DNA from: Tubulanus polymorphus | Taxonomy: Eukaryota > Nemertea > Palaeonemertea > Tubulaniformes > Tubulanidae | DNA length: 64,000 nucleotides | Assembly (NCBI RefSeq): GCF_964204645.1 | Contig: NC_134031.1 | Span: forward strand, 15,807,307 to 15,871,306 | Reading direction: 5' to 3' | Shown: positions 33,901 through 46,281 of the stretch, in pieces | Layout: the number at the start of each line of letters is the position of its first letter | Numbering within the stretch: position 1 is the first letter of the stretch | Notes under the pieces: generated by a model | The model's input: the letters and a program-made list of their open reading frames with translations, nothing else | Told to the model about the DNA's origin: nothing | Databases searched by the model: none | Translations under genes and position numbers: made by a program

Positions 33901-36148
33901 AGCCTGGCAATTCATGAATCATTCACGAAATCATATTTAAATAATATTTGTGTTTTTATTGGATTGTTTGAACAGGACCCTATTAACCAGGTAATAACCA
34001 GAGTAAAGCGACCGCGTATTTGTTTCTGCAGCTGGGCTTGCTGCGAAAAGGTAGCAGCACATAGACTATTAAAACTCTATCAGATTAGCCTGGCCTATAT
34101 ATTAGTCACGACATAATGAAAATAGAAAAATCATGATATCAACACTTGACCCCATAAAAAGCGCGGAAATGAGCAATAATGCCTAAACCTTGAACTGTGC
34201 TTAAAAAACACAGTCAGGATAAATCACTCATAAAATTATCTTCAAAAGAAAACTTTTAATCTTTCTTTCATGCAAGTCTTATTCAGATAGGTCAAGGCCT
34301 ATCATTAACAGTTCATCTATACAAAGATTAGTCTAATATTAGTATTTCGCCGCTGTTCCCCAAACAAGGGGACTAACAACGTCTGGTATTCAGACTATAC
34401 AAGGATTAACATAAAATATGATGTCTAATCAGGGTCCAGTTCCACAGTTCCGAGTTAAGATTTGAATTTTTATTAACTCATATAAAATTAACTTACTTCT
34501 ACTCAAACTCACCAAGTGGAACTGGGTCCTGGATTTCTCATAGCATGATTAATTTCATTGGCCCCAAATGATCCGAATTAAGTGGATTCTATTGTATTTT
34601 CACCAGCACAACTTAGCATAATATGTCATGGTTTGATTTTATAGACAAACTAATAGGCAAAATTTTGGAGTGAAAACTATTAGGTCTATACCGGTTTTGT
34701 ACAACCCCAGTACATAATGTATGCTTGCACGTATAAAACATTCAGCTAACACCAGTCAACAAGGAAGTTATACCACGGGTAGTTCAGCACTTTCCTCACT
34801 TTGAAAGTAATACAGAGATCATCTGAAGGTCGGGAATTACCTCTGACTGGGAATTACCTTTTTACTACTCAAGACTGTAGGTCAAATGGTAATGAAAAAC
34901 AGTCATCATATTAAAGAGGGACACTTAAGACATCAGTGTAATCAATTTATTCAAACTTATTGTTAGCGTTATTGTTAACATTAGAGGCCTGTTGTTTCCT
35001 GACCTGTAGCTAACTGGACTGTCCTTCTATTAATTTTTAACAGCTTATCGTATCTTCAAAACATCGATAGCTCTTTTGCATATCGATTGTAAATTCTATT
35101 TCATATCTCACCCCACCCTGCCCTAAAACTCCCGTCCACAAATCAAATGTCATCACGCCCAATCAATCCTATCAGCTCTCTGAAGAAATCAAAACATTTT
35201 ATCCCAGCCTTTCATCAATCACATTTTCAGAAACAGTACTTACTTTTTAAACATTTTTTCGAAATCTTTGATTTGTTTCCTGGTAAATTCTTTAAACTCG
35301 ATGTACACATTGTTGACGACAGTTTGAGGAGCCCGCTGTTCAGCTTCGCCTTCGTTTACAGCGTTTCTATGCGCTAATTTCGCTGCTAATTCTGCCGACT
35401 CAGACATTGTTGTGTGAATCGGGTTACTGATTGCTAAATAACTAACTGTAGTTACCCCAAACGCGGTGGTCGGTAGAATAAACTGCTCTGGAACTTGTTA
35501 CATGTGTGTACACCTACCTCTACACATCTGTGTAGGCAGAAGTTTGGTTTTCGATACGCGCAAATTAAATTTATTTACTTCCGGGTTGCATACTCTGGCA
35601 AGCGAGGTTCTATTGAGAGAACGCGAAACGATATCCACGTCAACCATCAAAACTACCGATTCCAATAATCGGTAAAAATAATTGGTGAATTATTTCCATC
35701 ATAAAAGGGATATAGTAACGTTTCTGATAAAATTTTACTAAAATGTTCACATAACATTGATTTAAATAGTTTGTTAAAACCGTCTCGTTCAGCATTCCCA
35801 TATGGTCTAGTGGTTAGGATTCCTGGCTTTCACCCAGGCGGCCCGGGTTCGATTCCCGGTGTGGGAACGACATCTTTTTGCAGATACTAACTATACTTCA
35901 TGTTACAAGCTACCATCTACTTTTATGTTACTGAAATAAATTTTTACCTACCATCTACATATAATTAAACCAAACATCCTGTATACTTACTTAATGCAAG
36001 AATCTTTCAATCTCTTCAAGTCCTTCAATGTGTAATGGCGATACTCTTCAGTAGGTACCCAACCATAATCAGTTAACTTTTTATCTAGTTTTCCTTCAGC
36101 GATTTGTTCCTGTCGGTCAAAAGCCTCTTGCAATTCAGGTGAAGCCAT
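30970..36148 (-). CDS. Swiprosin / EF-hand domain protein D (EFHD1/2 type)
   Basis: Calcium-binding, actin-associated adaptor. Common exons on minus: 32277-32424, 31748-31882, 30970-31107. First coding exon either 35244-35407 (194 aa product) or 35991-36148 (192 aa product). EF-hand 1 loop DADNNKYLDLME and EF-hand 2 loop DEDNDGVISFRE have all calcium ligands. The linker GVPQTHIGLKSMI is the family hallmark, followed by EFFLLIFRKAQLGEL and SEIDVGEVGVKGAKSFFE. A charged C-terminal coiled coil follows (EQEERRREEEEAKARKEAF). The 35407 start gives the classical N-terminus, with EFKEFTRKQIKDFEKMF before EF-hand 1. A tRNA-Glu and MITEs lie in the first intron. The gene converges on the carrier gene to the left. 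Confidence 0.92.
33322..33586. mobile_element. MITE family E, copy 2
   Basis: Ends GGGTGGATCAAGGG and AAATCCACCCC, with inner TTTCAACCAGGAAAGTGCTC as in the copy at 28284. In the EFHD2-like intron 1. Confidence 0.75.
34430..34532. mobile_element. MITE family A, copy 3
   Basis: Bounded by CAGGGTCCAGTTCCACAGTT and AAGTGGAACTGGGTCCTG, with TTAACTCAT inside. In the EFHD2-like intron 1. Confidence 0.8.
35244..35407 (-). CDS. EFHD2-like first coding exon, form B (classical N-terminus)
   Basis: 54 codons plus two bases, starting MSESAELAAKL. It encodes the family-typical YIEFKEFTRKQIKDFEKM helix and ends AA|GTAAGT in phase 2, matching the acceptor at 32424. It is the form seen in orthologues. An in-frame acceptor-like CAG just upstream (TCAG before TAACCC) could even join exon A to it, but with a poor pyrimidine tract. 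Confidence 0.88.
35796..35867 (+). tRNA. tRNA-Glu (anticodon TTC)
   Basis: 72 nt. The acceptor stem TCCCATA pairs with TGTGGGA. A box is TGGTCTAGTGG, anticodon loop CTTTCAC with TTC, B box GGTTCGATTCC. CCA is not encoded and there is no intron. A T5 run at 35874-35878 serves as the Pol III terminator. Lies antisense in the intron between the two EFHD2-like first exons. Confidence 0.97.
35991..36148 (-). CDS. EFHD2-like candidate alternative first exon, form A
   Basis: 52 codons plus two bases, starting MASPELQEAFDRQEQ. Near its end TLKDLKRLKDSCIK aligns with TRKQIKDFEKMFKK of form B. It ends AA|GTAAGT in the same phase and at the same protein position. Spliced to 32424 it would give a 192 aa protein with a different N-terminus and a different first helix of EF-hand 1. 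The start context is CAACTATGG. Not seen in classical swiprosin; the splice itself is inferred. Confidence 0.65.
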
Positions 36149-37013
36149 AGTTGAAATGTAGCAAAAATCATTCGTTAGCCAAATCTATATAAACTTCCTG
36201 GTATAATTCCAAAAAAATGAATAAAATACGATAATGGCTCAGTTAAATCTGTTGTTTATTGGTGAATTGAATTTGCATCTGGCTGTCCTGTTATCTCACT
36301 TTTTAAAAAGTCTATTACCAAAAAGTTACACCTTGCATCAAGTAATTTGAACATTGAATACCAGTAAATCATCTCATAATATATGTAGGCCTACAAGCGA
36401 TCCATGGTTTTTATTCTTCTGTATAACAATAGTTGAAATAGCTGCTTTTCTTCGAGGGAAATTACAAGAATATATCGAATACGAGGTACGATACAGGACT
36501 GGGGGATATATGAACTCGACAGTTGCCTGAGAAATTCATTAAAAACTCAAAAATACATGTACATGTACATCATTTTTTCGAAATAATAGAATGGAATAAC
36601 TTCTAATGCAGTAACTGCTTCGGAATAGCACAGTAAATCCATGAGGCAAAATAAATATCTGGTTACTGAACATTATTGAAATTGTGATGTGTTTCGTGAT
36701 GGAACAGTTTTTAAACACATTTCTATATCACTAATCTAAGCCTCTAAGTTATATTTGTCATATATATTAGATTCAAGATTAAAATTTTACATATAATTGA
36801 CACAAAATATAGTAATAAACGAAGTGGATTTCTTTTCATGAAATTCATTCACGGATTTCGTGAAAACCAATCAGCGAAATTTGAGCCTTGTAAATATTGT
36901 TATTTCTCATGTTTGTCATAAATAATCTAATAACTTACAGATATCGACTTAACATTGTATTAACTTACAAAACATACCCGAAGAATACAGCGGAGAGACA
37001 CGTTGGAAATGTC

Positions 37014-37053
37014 TATGTATGTATGTATGTACGTACGTACGTACGTACGTACG

Positions 37054-37104
<51 letters not shown>
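37014..37104. repeat. Palindromic compound microsatellite
   Basis: TATG repeats, then GTAC repeats, then ATAC repeats, then (AT)n. The TATG/GTAC/CATA part is self-complementary and could extrude a hairpin. Confidence 0.95.
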
Positions 37105-37107
<3 letters not shown>

Positions 37108-37648
37108 TCATTTACAACACGGTGATAATTTACACGGTATATCGAGAACTTCTTTTTGAAATTTCCAATCGACTTAAAATGCAGAACACGGAATATATGT
37201 ACAATAGATCAATGATTGTAGTAAATAATAATAATAATATCACAGTCAGTGCCTATATCAACACTAACCTATACGTGAATATAATGCCACGTCTTTTTTA
37301 ACGAAAAACTGTGCCAATATCCAGCAATTTTCAGACGAAACATTCATTACCGATATGATATTTTCCCTGTTCGATTCGACCCGATGAAGCTTGACTTCAG
37401 ACACAAGATTTAGATGGATATTCATTTGTGAAAACACAAAAAATTGAACGACTAAGTTTCCATTCAGCGTGTAGAATAACAATCGTGTAAACCTCTATCT
37501 ACCGATATAATTTGATCGTTCTTTCCTTTGTTTTTGTGATATAAATTAACAAGTCAATAGACTATTTTCTTGACACTTGAAATATGTAGAAACTCTTTGT
37601 GTCTTCAATAGTTAACACACGCACACACAAATAACAGAAATAGAGATG

Positions 37649-37859
37649 CAGGGTTTTACAGATCAGAGAACCCTGTCCCTGATATTTCCCAGACCCATGA
37701 ACCAAAAATTCCTTGTAAGATTAAATCATAAGACATCCTCAGTGGAGGTTGTTTCTTTACGATCATCAGCAAGAACAACAAGATACCCAAAAATTCTAAT
37801 CCCCCAACTTTCAAGCAGAGTCAAAATTCTGTTGTTTTCCCCGATCTGTGAGAACCCTG
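37649..37859. mobile_element. MITE family F (CAGGGTTCTTACAGATC ends), copy 1
   Basis: 211 bp from CAGGGTTTTACAGATCAG to its inverted partner GATCTGTGAGAACCCTG, close to the USP stop codon. Related copies at 43500, 52228 and 55351. Confidence 0.75.
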
Positions 37860-37887
37860 AAGATGAAAGGTAAAGGGATGATTGTTC

Positions 37888-40800
37888 TTAAGTTTTAACT
37901 GGTTCGACCGATCTCTGTGCCGCGTCTCCAGCTCCGTCTTTAACGTCTGCCGATGTTGTTGTCGTCGTCGTCGTCGTCGATACGGATCCGTTGTCCTTGA
38001 ACACGAGTTCGGGGCCGCCCCCGTAAATGCCGTACAGGAACTGCCACATTTCCACCGACAGCTGTCCGTAATCCGACGTCGACTTCAGCATCTGTACGCC
38101 GTTCTTGGTCATAGCGATCTTTGAATTATCAATCGGGCCCGGCGCATCTGAAATATCAGACGTAGATAGATTGGATTTTAGTTGTCAGATTAACAACACA
38201 TAAACAGTCAACCCCCGATACCGCCTTCCCATATGCTGCCACCCCGCCTACCGCCAGGTTTTCTCAATGTACATCTCTGTACAAATACATAGTAAAACAC
38301 CCCCATATACTCTCTATACTGCCAAAATCCTTCTGCACCGATGTGGGCGGTATATAAGGGGTTGACTCTACTCCATAATATTGTCCCTTTTCTTCTTAAG
38401 TCAGAGCTTTTGTAACTGCGAAGATTTTTCAGACCTAAGAGTGATCTCCGAGTCATCATCTTTATTAAGTGTCATAGAAATATTTCAACATCCGAGTTCA
38501 AGTAGGACATACCAGGACCCTCACAAAGAACAATATAAGAGAGGTACCGGTACTTTAAGTACCGTACATACATCACAAAACTAAATATCTAAACTAAGAG
38601 GCTGTCTGTATAAAGGCATATGGCTATCTTTTGATGGTACAATAGAATTCGGATCATTTGGGACCAACAGAATTCATTTTCTTGTACGTTAATGAAAAGA
38701 TGGACTGCAAATTTCGTGCGTATAGACCAAATCCGGATTAAGCCAATCCAAATAAAGCGCATTAGACTGCAAATAACATGATATATGTTAAACGGTTATT
38801 CAAGGTCATCGGATCCGACTTGAGCGGAGTCTGCCCCGGAAATATCGTACTCACCATCATCTTTGCCTCGGACGAAGTTTTCCCAGTCCTTAAACCATGA
38901 CATACTAATAGTATAGATCACTTCAGGGTCGGCTTCATTACGAAATTCGTCGTTCAACTGAAAAATTATCGAAACAATTCATTAATACAATGCACCTCAG
39001 GGTTGAATCTAATTCGCTCATTCTCCGCGTCAATGTTACACTTACTTTAATGAATGTTTCCATTTCGAATTTTTGTCGCTTTAGCAATTTTTCGCTTTCC
39101 TCCTCGCACGTCTTACAAGGATACAGATGATTGACGGGTGGCCCGCCTCCAAATCTACACCGAAAACATACATATTCAAATTTTGCGTACTCGAATAGTC
39201 GGCGAATGTTTCGAATAAACGAAAATCTAAAATACCTTTCGTGTAGGAATTCCCAGACGTTCTGGGTCAGCGGCGTCACCAATTCGTCAACGTATTGAAC
39301 TTTAGAAGGTGGCACTCCGCCGTGTCTGCATAGGAAATCGTGGTTGCTGATCGGTCCAGGCTCGGCGAACGTGTTGAACTTATTTATCCATTGTTTGGAA
39401 ACGTAAAACTGCATGAGGCTCTCCTGAAAACGCAGCAGACGTTTAAATGAAATGAAACCCGAAAAATTGAATCATTTTTTAAAGTTGGCGGTTAAAAGAC
39501 TTATATTCTGAGAAGCTTTCAATTGATTGATGAGTAATTCTTAACAGCTTTGAGATTTTGACAATGTAAAGTGCTTTTAAGTAATAAATTATTATTTATA
39601 ATATAAATAATTCAAGGTGACTATTAGAATATAGTCGAAACATTGAATCAACTAGCGCATTTTCAGACTTTATATAATAACTTATTCTTCGTGGGATGCT
39701 CTACATATTATTGTCATAACATGGATATAGTTTTATCAATGGTCGCAACATGGATATAGTAAAAAATACACAAAGAGGATGTATTTTTGATAAAGTGTTT
39801 TATCAATGGTTAATAAATTGTAATTCTTGTCATTAATTCATGAAATAATTGCAGGAATCAGTTTTTCCCGAAGCTCGCTGTCAGTACCTCTCTCATTTCC
39901 ATCAGTTCCGACGCTTTCTGACGTAACGGAATCATCGCGTCGTTTCGTTTACGGTAGAACAGAACATACGCCTCGCAGCTATCGACGGTCGGTTCGTCGA
40001 CCTGCGTGACGTACTGGTCGTCGAACTCGTACCACTGATCGGATATCATGTTCAAACTGTACGACGTGTAGTGACCTCCGCCGGCCGTACCGTGATGACA
40101 GATCACCGCTATCAGATCGTAAACAGTCACATCGGATACGCAATCTATTCATATAATAGAAATGTTTACGTTATAATTACAACAATATTCCAACAATTTC
40201 ATGAATTCTCAAATTTTCCCCAAGTATTTCTACTTGGACTGGAACCTTGATGTGGTGAAGTAGCTCGTGCTTGTCGAGAATCCTAAAGGATATTCTGGTA
40301 GAAACTTACTCCCGGCATGTCTAACCAGGCCAGAGAGGTCAAGAGGTAATAGACAAATGTCAGTCCACTGGTCCCCCAGGTTGGGGGTTTAGCATAGGGC
40401 CGACAACCCTATCTTGTAAAAACATAATTGTTAAGGAAACTTCGATGAACTTAAGATAAAGAAGAAGTTTGTCACGGCTTTATGTCCCAGAAGGGATGAA
40501 GAGTATCAAGTGCAAGATTTCCTGGGTGATTTTTCCATTCTCCTTAGTTGAGCCTTCATAAAAATGAACAGATACCATCATAATACGGGTTTTTCGACAT
40601 TTTGGTAGTGACTGGTTGATAAAGGTAATTTTCAAGAAAAATTGCTGAAGAAAGTTGTATGGCCCCATGCCACGCGACGTGTAAAAACCATTTTCCAAAT
40701 ATTTCCTTGATTAGAGGAAGATATGAACATATTTCTGCACTGGAAAATATAATTTAAATTTTTTCCCAATTTTCCCCAAGTGTTTCCAGATGTTAGTGTT

Positions 40801-43800
40801 AGTAAGTAAAGTTTCGTGTCGGAATAAGTTCAATAGCTCACCTTTATGTAGATACGGCCCCATATCGAGACCTTCCATAGGAAACGAGACGTAGCTACTG
40901 ATTTTACTCGAGAACATGAATTCATGTCGTAATCGCTTCAAGTGAATGCATAATATTTCTGGTAGTTCGGTAACTTTGGAAAATTTAACACCATTTCGCA
41001 GCCTAAAAATGAGCAGTTGATTTGTTCCATTAGAGCAATTTAATTTACATTTCCAGTTTAAGCTAAATTCATGGCGCTTCTTTTTTTAAACGCTTACTTT
41101 TTACATCTCTCGCAGCTGTACATGTTATCACCTTTGAGTTCATCCGCCGAGAAAAATGCCGCCAAACAGTCTTGAAGCGTAATCGTCGGTCCCCAAAACC
41201 AGCTGAATACAATAAAAATGATTTATTTTTATTTTCCACTATCAACAAAAGGGATCTTTAGACATCGTAAAAACTGTTACAATAATGTTTATATAAATTG
41301 ATACCTCTAGTATGCGTTATTTAAAGGGTTCTGTGTGAGTCGATGTGCACTACATCATCAATGTTGGCGTTTCAAAATAACAACTACAATTGTGAATTCT
41401 GGCGTCTATTTCTTAATCAAACATATCTCATAACTCTTATTCTATTTTGAATCTTAATACTCATTTTTGAAAGGATATGCCCTACGTCATCATTACCTAT
41501 ATCGCGGCTAGACTGGTTGCCAGTTGACAATATCAAGCAATAGATAAGTAAATTTTTCAAATCGTCAATAAACTTCGAAGTTAATTTTCTTGTTTAATCA
41601 TGGCTTTCACCAAAACTGTCCACTATGTTACTACCTTTTCATCCAGCTCCACATCCAAGTAACCCATCCCTGTCGTAGGTTCACCTCTCCGCACGAACCC
41701 TTTCCAGACGTCTGCGTCGCATGTAAAAGATGTATATGATCTTTGCTCGGCAGCGGTAGAGACAAGTCTTGGAATGTTTCCTTCGTTGACGAGATCTACA
41801 CAATCATAAAAACACGAAAATCAACAGCTGAAACATTCTAATGGATAAACACAGGGGTCGATCCAGAGGCAGATTTTAACAGCAGTATAAAGAAATGAAA
41901 ATGGTAAGTTTCCATGCAGAGCGGGCATCAAGCTAAAACGGGGGACTGGAAGGACATTGAAGAAAATATAAGTTGAATCTTGAATCTTGATCTGCCCCTG
42001 AAACAAACAGCTTACCCTTTCACAGGTCAAACATTGCACCGAACTTAAGATCTTCCCATCAAATATATCAGATATAACGCTACGGTATTGCACAGTTTTC
42101 TTCTTTTTTGCTGCTGAAAATCAATGAAAAACAAACATGAAACTCTCTACTTCTGAGTATGATATAATCTGGGAACAAGTGATACTTCATTTTCAATCTA
42201 CTTTGCTTTGAATTTCTTTAGGTTCATACATTATCACAGGGCCTAAAAAATATACCTATTAACCCTCAAGCCGCCCGCATCCGCCCTGCCCATTACTCCT
42301 CAATCCGTACGAATCTACTCTGTCTGCTACGCAAAAACAGTTACGGTAGGATTCAAACCCATTAGCTTAGGATAAACTAGACACCCATCAAAATTCCGTA
42401 CAGAAATCAACATCTTCCTATTTGAAATTTTAGAATTTGAGATTCTGAGTATTTGGGGTATGAACAAATCATCGAAAATGAACTAACTTTAACTCAGAGT
42501 TAACTCCGACTCACAACTGTTGAACTGGGTCCTGAGTGCTAATAAACGGGTCCAATTTTCAATTTGTAGCCAGTAATTACTTCAGTTTATATCAAAAATT
42601 CATAAAGACTTTTTGGTAAATCAATAATTGAATTATTATTCATTGAAATGTTACCTTGACTAGAGGTATTTTTAGCTGCCGTTGAGTTTCTATTCTCCGA
42701 TAGTCGACGCGCTCGTTCTGTCAGTTTCTGCGATTGACGTTGTTGCAGCGACGACGACGATTGTTGTTCCAATTCGCACAACGCGTCGGTGTACTCGCCC
42801 CCGGTTTCCGACGTTGGGGTGTGTGCGTCGTCCTGACCCTGCATACTGATACCGCTGTCGGACGTCGCTGTCGCCATCGTCTGCCTGTACGACGTACTAT
42901 GCACGGTGAGGTCCGAATCTGGACTGTCTTCAATTTGCGTCACGGATTCCGTTTTTCTCTGCATTTCCGCGTCTGTTCGATCGTCGGTTTCTTCTTTGAC
43001 GTTTTCCGTTTCTTGTTTCTCTTCGATGGCGTCGTCGCGAGCAGACGGATTCACCAGTCGCTCTTTCTCGGTCGGCTCGGCGACGTTTCTGTCATCGTTT
43101 TTCCGCCCGCCCTTCATCGCGCGTTTGTCTTTTGCCGCTTTGCGCGTGCTCCATCGACCGATGCCGGCGTGCGAGTCGACCCCGGCGGCATCGACAACGC
43201 CTTCGTCGCTTGAATCGCCGGTTCGCTCGATCGAGCCTCGTTCGCTGCTCAATCCCGAGTCGCACGTCTCGTACTCCTCGACGTCGGACTGCGCGCCTTG
43301 CGATTCCGTCGGTATTTGATGCTGCTGATGCGCCGTGATGCCTGTCATCGGCTCGATTACCGTCTCTTCGACGATTTCGGGCGGTTCTTCAACGAACCAG
43401 TCGGGTTCAACTTGTTTCAGCTCTTCGTGAATTTGATCCATAAAACACCGTAAAAACTCCTGCGTATCCTGAAAATATACAGACGCAATTTGACATGAAT
43501 AGAATTCCTACCAGATCAAGAATCTAAAATTCCCTCCTAACTCCCTGATCCCCCTTGACCAAAAATTCCCTGATTAAACTATGAGATATCCTAAGTGGGG
43601 GCTGTTTCTTATCAAGAGGTTCCTTGTGCTAATCTGTCAGCATGATGCCAAAAATTTACTTTCCCGCCGATTTTCAAGATCATTCATTTATTACATACAC
43701 ATTAGGGGAGGGGTAAGTGCAATTGCGTACTGTAATGCTTAATTCACATGAAAAGATGGCCGATTTTGCGTACAGGAGGAGAGGGGGGTTGAAAAAGTCA

Positions 43801-46230
43801 AATTTTATGCGTAAGTAATAAATGATGATACCATAGGACAAAATAATCACAAAATTCTCCCACTTCCTGATTAGTAAAGACCCTTGATGAACGAAGAAAA
43901 TAGTACACACTTGTTGACTGTATCCTTTAAACATCGGATGAACGAGTTTGATCGCGTTCAGAACCGACGACGGAACCATGTAACTCGGGCGTCTGCGATG
44001 CCACATTTCCGAAACCAACTTCAGATAACTTCGACACAACATCGGTTTCTTATCGGTTCGCACGAATCCGGCGCAGTCGAGGAAGTATCGCGTCAGCGGC
44101 GGGCTGAAAAATAACGAAAATCCACTGTTTCATCGAGCACTCTAATTCCACAGAGGAGATAAATGAACTCTGAAATCTAAACATTGTTTTACACAGGGTT
44201 CTTACAGATTAAACTCAGAATTTGAGGGGTCCATGATTTTTATCCACGGCACTCCCTACATACGCAATTAATAGAACAATGTCATGAAAACAATCATAGA
44301 TCCTCCTTGACTAGCATGGAAAATTAGGTCCCACAAATTGAACATTTAGCAACTAGTGTTTATCACCGGGGTTTTTCTCAGCAACTAATCTAACTAATGG
44401 TGAAAATTTAAGCCATGTATCATTGAAAACTTAATTTCTTTTCGGCATCTTGAAATACCTACGAATGAAGGTAATTGCCTTTTTCTTGATCTTTTTAAAA
44501 AAAAAAAAAAAAACACATTTTCTATTCATTGTTTTTTCCCCAGATTTTTCACATTTCAGGACCAGAGTCTTACCAGTTTGACAGAGCCTGTAAAGCGGCG
44601 TTCATATAACACGTATTGCCGAGGTTCTGAAGGCCGGTCAGACCGCGTGGTCGTTTGTTCTCATCGTCGTCATCCGTTTCAGAATCACACACCGAGTTCG
44701 AATCCGACAAACTCAACGTACGACGGCTTTTAATCGGCGAACCTTCGGAAAATCCGACGCCGCTTTCATCTTCCGGAATACTGCAAAAATTACGAGAATA
44801 AGAGTCATTAGTGATGAGGCTTATACAGCGCTATAAAATGCAGCCAGGCTGCTTTTTAAAGCGTTAAAGATATGCTTCCATTAGCCTACATGGCCACACT
44901 TGGCCATCAGGTCTTCCATTTTATAACACAAAATTCCACGCGTGAATCTGCCGCAGGTGAATGGGGAAATTTCTCTGCTTAAAATTTGTTACTATGAATT
45001 GATTTTTCATGGATCACATATCGATAAAGAAGAAACCATGCTTGATGCCATTTCAAAATTCTAGTTTTTCAAGTTTTGGGCAAAATTTCTCCGAAACTTT
45101 TTTACAGATTCCCCGAGTCATCCTGGTCGGCGGCCACTCCAAAGTACAGTTTACTACAGGGGCCAGTTGCACAGTCGTGACTTAAGTCCAAAAGTGGTCT
45201 TAAATCTTAAGACTGATCTTAAGTTGTTAGATTAGCCATAGAACAAAGTTGATCTTAGACTCATCTTAATTCTAAGCCATGACTATGCAACCGGTCACAG
45301 AGGAACAACAAGGGCCAGGTTTGGGAGACTGACATTTATTTACTGGTCTATAGTTACTCACTTGAATACGGGCAAATTTCTACCGGGGAAAACTTCTATT
45401 TCACACGTGTAGCACCAAACTCTCATAGTCGTCAAATTCAATGTCACACAATGCTTTGATATCTACATAAGAAAACCACTTTCACTAAATATCTGCTGGA
45501 AGTGTTTCGGCGCTTCCATGTCGAACTTTACTCTATCTATCCATTTCAATGGCCAGTTGTGGAAAAGTTGGTTACAGTAAACACTACGGGTTGACAAACG
45601 ATTTCAATCGTCACCGTCATCATCATCGGATCACCATCAACCACTGGTTAACTAACTTTTTGAGCTGGCACCTGATTTTCAAATTTTCTACTTTACCTCG
45701 GCGTGCGATGAACTGTGGTCCTCTGCTGATTCCCCGCAGCCGATGTAGAGACATTTATTGTATAAACAGAGCCACAGATTGGGTCCATCGGCTTGACACG
45801 CCTCACACTGAGCACTCTGTAATCATAATGCATGTACAATATTAACGTTTTACAAGTCTAAAATACTGCAGGTTAACACGATATCTCGATTAACAAAATT
45901 TCAATAAATTTTTGGGGAAGAGGATATTGTGCCAATACGGCATTCTTTTTGTTTGAACGCTATACATTTATATTGCCTATTGCTCATTCCGATTGGATTG
46001 GCAATATCGTGTTCACAAGAATTACGCTATATTGTGGCAAAATATTGATTTCCTTCCCATAAAAAAGCTCATATCGATCTAACATCTGCATTTATTCAGC
46101 TGCAGTGATGAATCAGCAGCCTCTCCGCCGCCTGTGATGAACCTACCTCTCTTTTATTGCGCACATCTTTCAAAGTGAAGTTTCCACATGTCACAACATG
46201 CGGACAGTTGCTGTGTCCCGCTGACTGCAT
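37888..46230 (-). CDS. Ubiquitin carboxyl-terminal hydrolase of the USP20/USP33 type
   Basis: Cysteine protease that removes ubiquitin. 15 coding exons on minus: 46147-46230, 45697-45816, 45362-45462, 44574-44780, 43911-44103, 42655-43468, 42016-42113, 41635-41795, 41098-41202, 40842-41002, 39888-40144, 39236-39423, 39046-39154, 38855-38957, 37888-38147; 986 aa. N-terminal UBP zinc finger (CECQ-type Cys/His, [16 protein letters not shown]). Catalytic Cys ~159 in [17 protein letters not shown], His ~706 in GGGHYTSY, Asp pair in WYEFDDQYV. Two DUSP domains follow ([22 protein letters not shown] with YGGGPEL), diagnostic of USP20/33. A ~270-residue acidic, Ser-rich insert (exon 6) splits the catalytic domain. 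The start has an in-frame stop upstream. USP20 versus USP33 is not resolved. Confidence 0.95.
38206..38367. mobile_element. MITE with AGTCAACCCC ends
   Basis: 162 bp. The left end AGTCAACCCCCGATACCGCC pairs with the right end GGGCGGTATATAAGGGGTTG. No coding capacity. Lies in USP intron 14. Confidence 0.75.
40230..40440 (+). mobile_element. Possible non-LTR retrotransposon fragment
   Basis: GC-richer block within an AT-rich USP intron. It has GTGAAGTAGCTCGTGCTTG and a segment reading GGGGGTTTAGCATAGGG followed by CAACCCTATCTTGTAAAAAC, the kind of 5' leader I associate with RTE/L2-type LINEs. Only a fragment, with no reverse transcriptase. Recognition is from memory of the pattern and is uncertain. 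Confidence 0.35.
41852..42000. mobile_element. MITE with CAGGGG(T/C)(C/A)GATC ends
   Basis: 149 bp. CAGGGGTCGATCCAGAGGC on the left pairs with CTTGATCTGCCCCTG on the right. It sits 15 bp into USP intron 7, just past the donor of the exon at 42016-42113. Possibly a relative of family E. Confidence 0.65.
42470..42534. mobile_element. MITE family A, truncated copy 4
   Basis: The right half only: AAATGAACTAACTTTAACTC followed by CAACTGTTGAACTGGGTCCTG. The left end is missing. In USP intron 6. Confidence 0.6.
43500..43680. mobile_element. MITE family F, diverged copy 2
   Basis: Shares CCCTGAT..TTGACCAAAAATTCC and a GAGATATCCTAAGTGG block with copies at 37649, 52228 and 55351. The ends are decayed. 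In USP intron 5. Confidence 0.5.
45159..45296. mobile_element. MITE family B, copy 2
   Basis: GGGGCCAGTTGCACAGTCG on the left, ATGACTATGCAACCGGTC on the right, with TTAAGACTGATCTTAAG inside. In USP intron 3. Confidence 0.8.
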
Positions 46231-46281
46231 AGTCAAACTAAATAAAATATACATCAATACGAATATTAAAAAAAGTGCTTA

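Larger units (their letters stand above)
36149..37887. other. Spacer between EFHD2-like 5' end and USP 3' end
   Basis: Holds a compound microsatellite (37014-37104) and a MITE (37649-37859). It must include the exon A promoter and the deubiquitinase 3' UTR. No other gene seen. Confidence 0.5.

Noticed and set aside
36897-37301. 134-codon frame across the compound microsatellite
   Set aside because: Its core is repeat translation (Tyr/Val/Arg then Tyr-Ile).
42734-43338. Long plus-strand frames
   Set aside because: Antisense to the low-complexity USP exon 6; no homology or splice logic.
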